Assembly: GCA_049724395.1 (NCBI GenBank)
Contig: JAUGWO010000094.1
Location: 1-30,826, forward strand
Source: Spongospora subterranea f. sp. subterranea
Lineage: Eukaryota; Endomyxa: Phytomyxea; Phytomyxea; Plasmodiophorida
Direction: 5' to 3'
DNA length: 30,826 nucleotides
A model generated the notes under the pieces. That model searched no databases, was not told the DNA's origin, and worked only from the letters and a program-made list of their open reading frames with translations. Shown one piece after another: positions 1 through 10,182 of the stretch; within the stretch, counting starts at the first letter, position 1; each line of letters begins with the position of its first letter. A program made the translations under genes and the position numbers.

Positions 1-2925
1 CTGCAACATGCATGTGGGTGGAGGCAAAATTCTCTGATCGAGCCATTATTATCCATTCTGACCGGCATTCTCATGCCGTGCCACATGTGTTGAAGCCTGA
101 CTTTTACTGCAAAAAGATGCTCACTGACAGGATCTGTAATAATCCCATGGCCAAAGCTGTCACGCTTGTCACCGGCACACCAATCATTGGCTCGGTCTGT
201 GAGATCCATGAATCTTACGGTAACCTCTCAAGAGTAGCGTATTTCCGACGTCAGGTGTTGCGAGACCTTGGTGTTAGACTTCCAGGTCTCGGTTACTTGA
301 TTTATCTGAAAATGTGCCTAAATTTGAATAATCTAGGTTCTGGAGACTCATTCATCGATCAAATCCTGGAGTTTCAACTGACTTTTGGCAAAACTGCCGT
401 CATCTCAAGTGATTTCAACATCAATCGAATGCACTTAACTGTTGCTTCGAGTTTTATGTTGGAAAGGTACAGTTGAATATTTCTTTCATGATTGTTGCTG
501 ATTCTCAGCTTGCAACACAATGGTTAGATTCGTCGATGTAGATCCGTTGACAGGCCGTGATGGCCAAGGCGCTGTTTCCGATGTTACGTACAGTTTTTTT
601 TATCGAGGCTTTCTTATGACAACCGCAGTGTATTGCGGTTTGCTTGCGCAATGGGTCCCGGTGGCTTTTTCTTGGTTGAACGGACTAACTCGCGAGCATT
701 ATCGGGCACATTTTGAAGCGATTTTCAGCTGCGCCTCAGCAAGCATTCAGTCCGCTGAAGCATCGTTGTCTGTACAGGACAAGGTGACAAGATTCAAACG
801 TTTGTGTGGGGCAGTCATGGATTTTTCCAATGCGCAAACATTAGGCTTCATCGATGCTTATATTTCGGTACAGTGCTGAAACTCATTGTTATGACTTTGC
901 TTACATGTCTACAGATAACGAGCAGAATCTTCAACTCACATGGCATTGTTCCGATTGTTTCCGAATTGAAGGCCGACGCACAATCGCTAATGAAAGGTTG
1001 TAGAGTGCACTTTATTTGCTCAGCTCAGCGGATTGACCGCAATCATGCCATTGTGGGGCGTGACAATGATGGCAAATTTCTGCAATTAATCATGGAAGCA
1101 GTTGAAGAACCCATGCTGCATGCCTTTCATGAAGCAATGAAAATCCTTCATGTTGGAATCACATTGATCGTTACGATATAAGAGGTCAAAATCAACTTTT
1201 GTTATATCAGGACCGATATCCAAAAGCAAGACCGTGGTTTTCCTGGTGGTTAAAAGAGAGTGTGGCATGTCTTATTTTTGAATCGCAACGGAAATCAGAT
1301 CCAGAAGTTGGCGAAAATGTAAGAGAGGATAGCAATCCCATTGAGTCGATGCACTCTATATATTATCAAATAGCTGAACGCAAAAATCCTGTTGTGTTCG
1401 GTCTCTCGGCCTTGATGATTTTTGCGGCAAATAATGAACGAGAGATGAATGATTTTCAGCTTGGTCGAACTGTTAGATATGGTACTGTTGCAATGTTGTC
1501 ACTCTCAGCGAAGATTGATCAAAATATAGGTGTTCCTGAGAGATGGAAGATATCTATAGAAAAATACGGGTTAGCACACCCCGAGCGCCGAAGAAGACAA
1601 CTACATGCACCAAATGACGGGCGAGCGCCCGATACGACTAACTCTTTCTGGCATGGTTCCAATGCATCAGTGGATTGTGTCGAACTGAAAGGTACCACTC
1701 AACGACCTGAAAACAAGGAAACCCCTTCAGTAATTGGCAAGAAGAGACCTGGGAACAAGGAAACCCATTTAGGGGTTGGCAAGAAAAGACCTGGTCGCCC
1801 GAAAGGGGCAACAAACGTGGATGAAAACCCCAACACCACTTACCAGTCGTACCGACATTCTAACAATACCTGTTACTCAACAGTTCTGTTGGAGGTTCTA
1901 GCGGATTGTCTTCCAAACATTCCAGCGCCTTCAGGTAATGTGGTTCCTTGTTCCGGCGATACCTTCTTTATCTTCAATTCTTAGACCAACACGACAATAC
2001 AAGGTCGTGTTTTGCGCGGCTTCTGCAACACGTCAATGCCCGGATGAATAAGCAAGGCGCTTCCCTGACAAAGGAGTTGACCAATGGAAGAGAATTTCTC
2101 ACTACCTGGGTTACTGAAATCGAAAAATTATACAAGCCAGGATCATTTGGATGCCCTTTTGAAGTCCTTGCTAGGGTTTTATCTGAAATCGACAGTGATC
2201 CTATTTTTGCTCATTTCAAAATGATTGTGCAGGTATAGTTTCATTGTATTGTTGAATGCATTTAACACAAATATGTTTTTCAGAAGGATGTAAGATGTAC
2301 AAACGGGCATCACATAAAGTCGCGTCCGTTATTTTGGCCGATTTTGGTACAACTGTTTTGGTGTTAACCGCGGGTGTTTGAATCAAACTTTGTTGTAGGA
2401 GCTGAGACAGCAAGTATTTACTCAGTCATCATCAATGTCTCTACAGACCGCCGTTGCCGCATTGATTTCTGGTTTTACAGAAGAACTGCATAGAAGCTGC
2501 ATTCACCCAGGTTGTGATTCGGTATGTGAACAGTCAACTGCATTTAAACAACAGGAAGATCTCATCGTCACAAATAGTGCAAGCAAGTACAGACCCTAAC
2601 GATCGAGGCAATGCCAACTTCAGTATTGTTTATCACGTTGCCTATCGGAGTGCCAGATGATAATGTGCCGCTGGTTGATAGCACGACCATTGTTTGTCCG
2701 GATACATTATATGTTCTGAATGAAGAATGGCGTTTGATGGCAAGAATATCCGCTACTACTATGACAGGATCACACTTTTATGCACACATTCGCCGTGAGT
2801 TTCAAGGCATGATGCCGGGATTCTACCACTACGATGATCTACAAAATCATGGAAGAGCAGTTTTCGATCCAGCTGCTGTAAATTTAAAGCCTAATTCAAT
2901 ATATTTGGCCTATGTCAAGAAATAA
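1..2925 (+). CDS. MULE-like transposase fused to AT-hook and USP-like peptidase (5' end outside window)
   Basis: Nine exons join in one open frame of about 826 residues: <1-285, 337-466, 528-867, 915-1151, 1211-1934, 1985-2232, 2284-2346, 2399-2521, 2593-2925. The introns are 47-71 nt with GT/AG ends; the first is optional because it reads through in frame. The N-terminal half resembles MULE-type transposases by recall: MDFSNAQTLGF, GCRVHF, PWFSWW and SNPIESMHSIYY occur in the order used by that family. A short linker repeat and an AT-hook (KKRPGRPKGATN) follow near 1790. The C-terminal third carries USP (peptidase C19) boxes: Cys box NNTCYSTVLLEVL (Cys codon 1871-1873), Cys pairs RCTNGHH and CIHPGCD, and His box GSHFYAHIR (His 2773-2775) followed by FYHYDDL (Asp 2833-2835). 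Such proteases cleave ubiquitin-like adducts. An AATAAA overlaps the stop. It may be an active element or a domesticated host gene. No terminal repeats are visible, and the true start lies upstream. Confidence 0.82.
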
Positions 2926-3545
2926 ATCAACAAAAGCTAATCAAATGCGTGCCTAATGTTCGTGCTGACCTGTCCCATGATCGAAGTGATTTTGATGGGC
3001 GCCCCAATGCTCGTGCTGACATGTCGGATCATCGGAGTGATAGAATCCAGGCATCCTTTCTTAAAAACTCCTGTTATCGAGATTACTTTCGAACTCCTAA
3101 ACACATCATCTTCGACAAGAACTCCGGATGATAACTCCATTGAGATACACTTGAGTGTACATTAACAAATTTTATTCCAACAAACTCGATGACCAGTCAA
3201 TATATTTTCGGCTGAATCTCCCAGTCAGAATGTGACCAGCTTTTTCTCGCGCCCTAGTAATTAACTGGTCACATTGACTGGTCGTCTACGCAATTTTTGA
3301 AGTGACCAGTTAATGTGACCAGTCTTTTCTCGTCCCCCGTATAATAACCGGTGTAGTTATGGACGGAATTGTGGAAGATCGAAATTGAAAATTCGGAACT
3401 CAGCTGAACCGTCGATCGGACACTTTCAAGCTAAAAACATGTTGTGCTACACGACGCCTGCACGCAAGGGTCCAACACTCGCGGTCGACAAGCAGACGCG
3501 TGATGACGAAGTCAAGTTAAAAGAGTTCTGATTGTATTGACAGGA
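2926..3545. other. Intergenic stretch with a short tandem repeat
   Basis: No convincing gene is present. At about 2951-3050 a 51-bp unit is repeated twice with changes (shared core CGTGCTGAC at 2961 and 3012). The repeat is open on both strands, which explains the small overlapping ORFs here. The GACCAGT repeat cluster at 3187-3336 is listed separately. The rest, up to the ankyrin gene's stop, shows nothing recognisable. Confidence 0.6.
3187..3336. repeat. GACCAGT inverted/direct repeat cluster, MITE-like
   Basis: The motif TGACCAGT with its neighbours occurs at least four times here in both orientations. A roughly 34-bp direct repeat (TGTGACCAG followed by a TTTTCTCG tract) appears near 3231 and 3315. 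Between them lies an inverted copy (ACTGGTCACATTGACTGGTC near 3264-3283), which can pair with the copies on either side across a spacer of about 18 bp. The layout suggests a small fold-back or MITE remnant. I see no clear target duplication. Confidence 0.55.
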
Positions 3546-6197
3546 TCACAAAGCGTATGTCGTACCCGAATTACCCGGCAGGTAATACAGGAATGTTACA
3601 AATACGAAAATTAAACATAAAGCCCAAACTGGCATGAGCTCTATCCTGCTGGATATCTCAGAACAGACTTTCTTCAACTTGAAATTACGTGCTACGTCTA
3701 ATGGTGACCTATTGTGTTCATCAGAAAGGTTCGGGTCAGCACCATTGTTGAGTAGATAATTGACCATCTTCAATCTACAGAAAAATTCACCATCTGATCC
3801 CGTATTTGTTTGACCTTACTGACTTCTTGGCCTCGTCCAACGGATCCTGCTCCTCCTGCTCCTCTCCAATGATAGCCAACAGAAGAGGAGTTTTACCATA
3901 GATGTCTTTTGAATTCATTTGGCACGTTTGGGATCGTTTTCGAATTCGTTCGGCGACGTCAACCCTAACATCACCACATTTATAAACTGAATAAATCACT
4001 CCGGTAGTGATTACCATGAGAATTGGGCAGCTAGATGAAATGGCGTCCGACCAAGATTATCAGCAAGATTATCAGCACCATGATCCAGTAATGCTAGGGC
4101 GGCGTCCGGTCTGAACCCGATCGACAGTTAATACATTGTCATCGAACAAGACTTTACAGGTAGAATTTACTTTCCGAATCGCATTGCCCAATGGATAGCA
4201 TAATATCCAAACGCCCAGGAGTTGATCGCCTTTGCCAGCACTTGTTTATCCTGACCTATCGCATCGCATATCGCATTGATAACATCAACCCTGAATAAAA
4301 TACTCTGTCAGACCCCGACGAATGACGAATTTACAAAAGAATGACGACGTACGAGCCATGTTCAGCAGCGATGTGGAGTACAGTACATTTCCAATTGTCT
4401 GGTATGGTCGGATTGGCCCCTTCCGATAACAGCTTCTTCACCATATCCCTTTAAATGGAAAAATTATTAACGGATTGATGGAAAGTCGTCAAATATGCCA
4501 TACGTGTCGTTAAGATCAGCTGCCACAAAGATTGGGGTTTCGCCCCGTAGGTTTCGAGCATTGATAACGCTGGCGATGTTCCTTCTGACGACGCTGAAAA
4601 CAACAATCATCGTTAGATTCTCACGGAATGATGATTAGCTTACGATCTGAAGTCGGCAGAACTATGGTCTCTGATTTCAGCTAGATATTCGAACATAGCA
4701 TCATAGATTACAATACATTCGACAATATCCTCCCTGATTAGAACAGTAATCAAATTAGTATATCGACTGTCAACAAATAATACTGCACAAACCGTTTGTG
4801 TCTCACAGCACTAAAGATGGGTGTTTCTCCCAGATTGTTTTGTGTGTTAATAATCTCGGGAGCTCTCTGACGAATGGTATCGACGACGCGGGCCCTATTG
4901 ATTCTGATCAATTTCGTATCGTTGAATATCAATGGGCATTCTACAGGCCAAAAGCTGCAGCGTGATGCAATGCAGTATTGCCGTTTGTATCTTGGAATTC
5001 CAGATCCAAATTAGGGTCGTTGTTTTCCAACAGAGAAAGAGCCAAGGTCTCACTAAAAACAAGGTCAGTTTTATGTTTGTTGGAGACCCAAAAAGAACCC
5101 AACTCTTCGTTGATAACTGCATCGAACAATGCAGTATTGCCATTTGTGTCTTGAAATTCCAGATCCAAATTAGCGTCGTTGTTTTCCAACAGAGAAAGAG
5201 CCAAGGTTTCACTGAAAAGAACGTCAGTTTTATGTTCGTTGGAGACCCAAAAAGAACCCAACTCTTCGTTGATAACTGCATCGAACAATGCAGTATTGCC
5301 ATTTGTGTCTTGAAATTTCAGATCCAAATTAGCGTCGTTGTTTTCCAACAGAGAAAGCGCCAAAGTGTCACTGAAAAGAAAGTTAGTTTTATGTTCGTTG
5401 GAGACCCAAAAAGAACACAAACTCTTCGTTGATAACTGCATCGAACAATGCAGTATTGCCATTTGTGTCTTGAAATTCCAGATCCAAATTAGCGTCGTTG
5501 TTTTCCAACAGAGAAAGAGCCAAGGTTTCACTGAAAAGAATCAGTTTTATGTTCGTTGGAGACCCAAAAAGAACCCAACTCTTCGTTTATAACTGCATCG
5601 AACAATGCAGTATTGCCATTTGTGTCTTGAAATTTCAGATCCAAATTAGCGTCGTTGTTTTCCAACAGAGAAAGCGCCAAAGTGTCACTAAAAAGAAAGT
5701 TAGTATTATGTTCGTTGGAGACCCAAAAAGAACACAAACTCTTCGTCGATAACTGCATCGAACAATGATGGTAGGTCTTGACTATCTACTGCAATATCAA
5801 CAGGTTCCTCGGTTGTACTCAATCTGCCATGATTGTTGACAACTTGCTGAAATAAAATAAATTGGGCAATTACTCTCCAGAATAAGCCATCGTCGTGAAA
5901 ACGAGTATTGTGGCCACGCACATGATTAAGCATTCTGTCGTCGATCGACACATCATCGTCAACGCTGAACTTGGCGATTACAGCAATGTGAAGAGTTGCA
6001 AAGAGAGCCGTGACAATTGTCCCCGTAATCCGTACGGACACCGTGGAGATCTTTACGGCGTTGGCTTATCCGTCCGAACCGCTGACGGTTTGTGTCGAAC
6101 TTGTCCATCAGTTCCGGAATGTTTCAGATATCCCTTTGATCGTGCTCACCGACCAGTCTTCCGTTCCCGCCATTTGCAATCCCATCGGGTATCTCAT
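3546..6197 (-). CDS. Ankyrin-repeat membrane protein, 15 exons
   Basis: The exons, in coding order, are 6197-6150 (tentative first), 6050-5740, 5687-5580, 5530-5423, 5370-5263, 5211-5104, 5052-4945, 4903-4793, 4733-4644, 4593-4504, 4448-4353, 4290-4171, 4110-4015, 3964-3824, 3774-3546. They sum to exactly 624 codons. Every intron after exon 2 is phase 2 and 41-62 nt. Exons 3-7 are each 108 nt and encode near-identical 36-residue ankyrin units (DTNGNTALFDAVIN, then LALSLLENNDANLDL). Later exons hold diverged ankyrin units such as NLGETPIFSAV, CTVLHIAAEHG and GRTPFHLAAQF. A hydrophobic stretch near the N terminus (GTIVTALFATLHIAVIA) may be a signal peptide or anchor. A C-terminal membrane segment (MPVWALCLIFVFVTFLYY) precedes a short tail. 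Ankyrin repeats are protein-binding scaffolds; the partner is unknown. Exon 1 is the weakest part, because exon 2 has no in-frame ATG before an upstream stop. Confidence 0.88.
4945..5739 (-). repeat. Five-fold tandem exon-plus-intron duplication in the ankyrin gene
   Basis: A 157-160 bp unit is repeated head to tail. Each unit is one 108-nt ankyrin exon plus one intron of 49, 51 or 52 nt. Anchors CAGATCC at 5001, 5160, 5319, 5479 and 5636 give spacings of 159, 159, 160 and 157. Introns lie at 5688-5739 (52), 5531-5579 (49), 5371-5422 (52), 5212-5262 (51) and 5053-5103 (51). Every length difference is in an intron, so the spliced frame is constant. The oldest-looking exon (5052-4945) ends in a different sequence (ALHHAAAFG). 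Confidence 0.92.
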
Positions 6198-6270
6198 GTG
6201 GAGTTGAAAGAGGAGAAAACTTCTTAAAAATTCTTAAACCCTGTCTCCCTACATATCGAAATTGGTAATA

Positions 6271-7174
6271 GTTCCGAGGAGAGAGTCTCGCCACAACTCA
6301 AGCGCAGCTGGTTTGTGATGAAGCGACGTGGTGTTTCGAAAGGGAATTTGCCCAGTGTCCCAATAAGTTTTGGTTTTTTGTGAATCGGGTGATATCAATC
6401 AAACCTCACACTTCCCCGACATACCCAGCCAACACCATTTTGTTTGGGTATGCTATTCCCATGACCATTCACGAGACCAGGTTCAACTCCATTCGGTGTG
6501 GTCGTTAGGGCAGGTTATGTTGCTTAATCCAGCTGGTCTAATAGGTTCCTTCAATGGATACCCAATCTTCTTGTAATGGCCAGGGGGAAGTAGGGAAAAC
6601 ATGGGAGCACACAGGATTACCCGACCCATAAGAACCCGCCAACCTTTGTATACCATACCATACATTTGAATTTGTGTTCAGATGACGAGCGATCATCATC
6701 TAACCCTAGCGTAGATACGGGTACTACAGACGTTAACACGAATGTTTTGAGCGGAAACACAATCAAAAAGTTATCGAATTTGTCTGTGCTGGCTTCTGGG
6801 ATGCTCATCCCATGAAACCTCTTCAAGTGAAATTATTAACCCTGCCCTCAACTAACATTTCAGTTTGATGAGTTACTAAATCTCTGGAGCAACCTCAACA
6901 TCAAATTTGGACCGCAATTTTACAATTGTTTTCTTGGCCCACAGCTCAAACCTCCATCCAAAATTTTTGTTGACAAGTGCCTCCATTGTTTGCGTTGAAA
7001 GGAAAAGTAGTTCCTCGCCCTTATTGGACACATGGATCTAAGCCAAAGGACGTCATCCACTATGATTTTTATTTATTACGAAGCCAAACAAATCATGGTC
7101 ATACAAATATGGAACTGTTAACGATTAGGGACGTTGACCATCAGCACATCCCGGAACTTGATCAAAATACTTGA
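6271..7174 (+). CDS. Unresolved multi-exon hypothetical gene
   Basis: I do not recognise this gene. Three coding-looking pieces lie on this strand. One at about 6271-6510 includes LVCDEATWCFEREFAQCPN and NKFWFFVNRVISIKP. One at about 6681-6770 follows a TTCAG acceptor and includes DERSSSNPSVDTGTTDVN. One at about 6865-6990 follows CATTTCAG and includes FDELLNLWSNLNIKFGP. A further open stretch at 6977-7174 ends PELDQNT. A splice from GTGCTG near 6791 to the acceptor at 6864 would join the second and third pieces in frame. I could not find phase-consistent joins for the others, so the limits are approximate and this may be a decayed gene. Confidence 0.35.
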
Positions 7175-7392
7175 ACGCAGTCACTTCCTGAATCAATATA
7201 TTTGTTTTTGAATTAACCGGAAGTTGCAAATGTCATATCAGCAACAACACTCTTCACGTCAAGTGATACTTAAATATTGGTAGACCTGGGCAGGGTTTCC
7301 TCGCCAAAGTCCAATAGGAACTGCCGCATTGGCAACAGCAGAGATGCATTTCGATGAATTTGAATGGATCTTACCGTTTTACAAATTAAATT

Positions 7393-8670
7393 TCAACCTT
7401 TATAAAAGCGAATGAATAGGTTGATCAGGGTTTGAGTATGTTGTTCTCTTTTACAGGTCGGAGTACCAACAAAACCTGACTCAAGAAACTCTTCAAGCCA
7501 TTCTGAATCATTTTCGATATCTTGAACCCAATCGTCTTGCAGCTTGAGCTCGCTAGCTGCTTCATTCCTGCATTTAGGTGGAGACAGGGCCACCATCTTG
7601 GCGCCATGATTGAAACGCACATTGACTCTATAAAGAGATTCGCTGACAGACTCATTCGACTGTTTGTGAACTCGCGGCCAGCTTCTGACCATTCGACCAA
7701 GAACAAGCTGTCGACGGTAGGTCTATCGCCTTCCTAGACTTCCGAAATCCCAATGCCACAAAACAAGTAAAGCGGTCCGGTGGCGACAGGAACTTTTTTT
7801 TCTCTGTAATTGCCCTATTGTCTGTCAGCGAATCTCTTTGTACGTCAATGTGCGTTCACGGCTCCTTTAAGCTTACTATTTCTCAACGGATTCAGCAGAT
7901 TGCGAAGCTAATCGTTAATTGGGTCAATCAACAGCTTTGACTGCAAATTGAATTGAATGGTAAATGCAGTGGACCAAGCAATCCTCACCAATGTTTTCAG
8001 CTCAAAACTTTGGCATTAGTGCTCTCGAATACGCTTCGTAGCAACTAAAGCATCAGAGTCGTTGTCCTTTACAATAACCTGTAGTTTCTGGAGAACGGTG
8101 TCACCGAGAGGCCGAAGATCTGCAACTATTGAATCCCCTAATCTTCGTCCAACGCCCGTGCACACCATCAGGGCAAACGAGTGCAACAACAGATGGTTCA
8201 ATGTCATGGACTCAAGGCATGTCCAGTGGATGGCAACCATATAAAACCCCTGTTCTACAGGATTGATCAAATAAAAACGGTCCCGAAATACGAGTTTAAC
8301 ATCCATACCTTCGTGTGCTGGTTGCTCCATCCATCGAGGCAAATAGAATATCTAACATTCAGCGATTTCAGGAACGAAGCAACCGCACCTGAGCGCATAA
8401 ACAAAACAAATCAATGACGCGCCTTCCCAGGGTCCTTCGAGAGGGCGGTTTATATCCCTGGCAAAGCTCGAACGTGAATTACGCAAAAAAAGGGTTGGCA
8501 TGTGGCGTTAGAAAACCAATGAAATAATCGACAATTCCATTTCTTTTCGTGATATATGCAAGTCTGACAAAGATGTCTGGGAAGGTGTCGTCAGGCTGAC
8601 TGATCATCAGAAGAGTTGTCTGGATCCTGAATTCCATGCCCTTTGAGGTGAAGTTTCCATCCGCTGGCAT
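7393..8670 (-). CDS. Unresolved hypothetical exons, minus strand
   Basis: Three stretches on this strand look coding, but I recognise none and could not join them. At 8670-8479 an ATG-initiated 63-residue frame begins MPADGNFTSKGMEF. At 8342-8016 a 108-codon frame includes VKLVFRDRFYLINPVEQGFY and LNHLLLHSFALMVC, a balanced composition with a hydrophobic centre, and ends at a stop. At about 7692-7440 a frame includes ASELKLQDDWVQDIENDSEW and runs into a possible GTAAAA donor after SGFVGTPT. They could be one gene or two. Residue composition is the only support. Confidence 0.35.
7612..7857. repeat. Imperfect inverted repeat, arms of about 37 bp
   Basis: The segment 7612-7650 (containing AGAGATTCGCTGACAGA) recurs inverted at 7821-7857 (TCTGTCAGCGAATCTCT and onward), with two or three differences and a spacer of about 170 bp. 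The left arm lies inside a coding-looking minus-strand exon; the right arm is outside any open frame. This suggests a local inverted duplication. Confidence 0.7.
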
Positions 8671-9310
8671 TGATCTCTAATTAACCCAATCAATTTTACG
8701 AAATATTAGTGACATTAAACAGTGATATTAATTGTACTTTCAGAGAACCAGCGCTTGCAAATATGGCACCGACGTTGGTTCGTTAAGGAAATTATATCGC
8801 GACGGGATTAAACTCCCTTGAATACTGCCAGACATAACTGATTTTTTTCCTGTACGACCACGTTTTCAAGACTGAGTACAAATATGGAGAAAAACAGAAG
8901 CAGACCCTGATGATTGACTTGGGAATGGTCGCTCACAAGTCGAATCCATGAAACACTGTGGCCTGATGCTGTCTTTGAAGATGTTCTGCCATTCCCCTGG
9001 TGTCCAGACTCAGGAGTCGATAAACAGTAAATAAGGACTTGCCTCTAATGCTCAATCATTTGTCAATTTACAGTTGCCCTCCTTGGCTCCCTACATGCTC
9101 GGGTAAAAGGTAATCTGTTGGGGTAAAGGTAATTTGTTGAGGTAAAAGGTAATTTGTTCCCCCACATCCTAATATTCACCATTGTTAGGTTTACTTTACC
9201 CGTTAAATACCCGTTTTGGTAAGGATAGGATAAGGGTAAAAGCGAAGTAAGTTTACAATCACTCCTCTTAAGCTCTGATTGCGTGTTCCAATTTTGGAAG
9301 TCGATCTGCA
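8671..9310. other. Intergenic region with a short tandem repeat upstream of tRNA-Thr
   Basis: At about 9100-9160 a unit close to GGTAAAAGGTAATTTGTTG occurs three times in tandem (period about 20 bp). GGGTAAA/TTTACCC-like pieces follow in both orientations up to about 9260. A minus-strand open stretch near 9010-8870 (including WTPGEWQNIFKDSIRP) might be an exon, but it has no clear splice partner. Nothing else is recognisable. Confidence 0.5.
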
Positions 9311-9383
9311 GCCTCGTTGGCCAAGTTGGCAAGGCGCTCCCTTAGTAAGGGAGAGATCATGTGTTCAAATCACATACGAGGCA
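9311..9383 (+). tRNA. tRNA-Thr (AGU)
   Basis: The 73-nt cloverleaf is complete. The acceptor stem is GCCTCGT (9311-9317) paired with ACGAGGC (9376-9382), with discriminator A at 9383. The anticodon stem CTCCC/GGGAG closes the loop TTAGTAA, with anticodon AGT at 9344-9346. The T arm is ATGTG-TTCAAAT-CACAT; the usual G in the T loop is A here. A T-run for Pol III termination follows at 9385-9389. A second gene of the same type is at 20225-20297 on the other strand. Confidence 0.95.
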
Positions 9384-9612
9384 ATTTTTGTAATGTAATT
9401 TTGTGGCATTTCGGATTGTCCAAGAAATTAGTGGACTCGTCTCCGTCTCCGGAAGCTGAAACAAAAACCTTTAGAGTCTGGTAGAAGTGAGTTACGTGTC
9501 TTTTTTGGACGTCTCACTTTGAATTGTGAGACGAATTACAGTCATTTTTGTGGACGAAAAACAGGCAATAGTGAGACGAATTACAGTCATTTTCGGTGGC
9601 AAATTGTTTCGT

Positions 9613-9768
9613 ATGGATTTATCGTATGACGACGATGACTTGCTAGCCATGGTTGTCATGGCCATATCCGTCTGTGCGGTTGGGGGGATACTCGGTGCCG
9701 ATCGACGTTCTTGCAGAACGGCTCCGCGAAACGTGTTTGCTGTTAGGAACAACGTCTGGGAAGGTTAG
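9613..9768 (+). pseudogene. Possible remnant of the Harbinger transposase N-terminus
   Basis: A short plus-strand frame begins MDLSYDDDDLLAMVVMAISV and ends RNNVWEG just before the fold-back. It sits where a Harbinger element normally has its transposase, divergent from the Myb/SANT gene. No DDE catalytic motif is present. The assignment rests on position only; the frame could equally be chance. Confidence 0.3.
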
Positions 9769-9844
9769 AATCAGGCCTGTGCCTATTCGATTCAACCCAC
9801 CTGCTTAATTTGATAGGCGCGGAAGCGTGCGCCGATGATGGATG

Positions 9845-10182
9845 TTAGAAAAGCTTCTTGAAGCTAATGAAACTGATCGCCAACAACAACAGGAGGATCG
9901 TCAGCGACAGACCGATATCAACATGGCCATACTTCAACAGTTGGCGAACATGAATAAAAATTGTACTGCATAACATTCAGGTATTGCTTTTTATATCATC
10001 GGATCGCGAGTCGTCTGTAGCAGAACGCGACTCAATAAAGCAATACCTGAATGTTATGCAGTACAATTTTAATTCATGTTCGCGAACTGTTGAAGTATAG
10101 CCATGTTGATATCGGTCTGTCGCTGACGATCATCCTGTTGTTGTTGGCGATCAGTTTCATTAGCTTCAAGAAGCTTCTCTAA
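9845..10182. repeat. 146-bp inverted repeat (fold-back) inside the Harbinger element
   Basis: The left arm 9845-9990 is a near-exact inverted copy of the right arm 10037-10182, with a spacer of about 46 bp that itself holds a small CGCGAGTC/GACTCGCG hairpin. The right arm is the 3' end of the Myb/SANT gene, including its stop codon and downstream sequence, so the left arm is a duplicated, inverted piece of that gene's end. The few mismatches suggest a fairly recent duplication. Confidence 0.92.

Noticed and set aside
4941-5531. Unspliced 53-residue repeat protein on the minus strand (reading through GSFWVSNEHKTD)
   Set aside because: The intervening part has GT/AG ends, varies in length by 1-3 nt and would break the frame in two units. 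As introns, these segments leave regular 36-residue ankyrin units.
4932-5752. Long plus-strand open frames with repeated protein units over the ankyrin gene
   Set aside because: They are the antisense of the tandem exon-intron units. The minus-strand spliced frame explains the period, splice signals and ankyrin motifs; the plus frames do not match any family.
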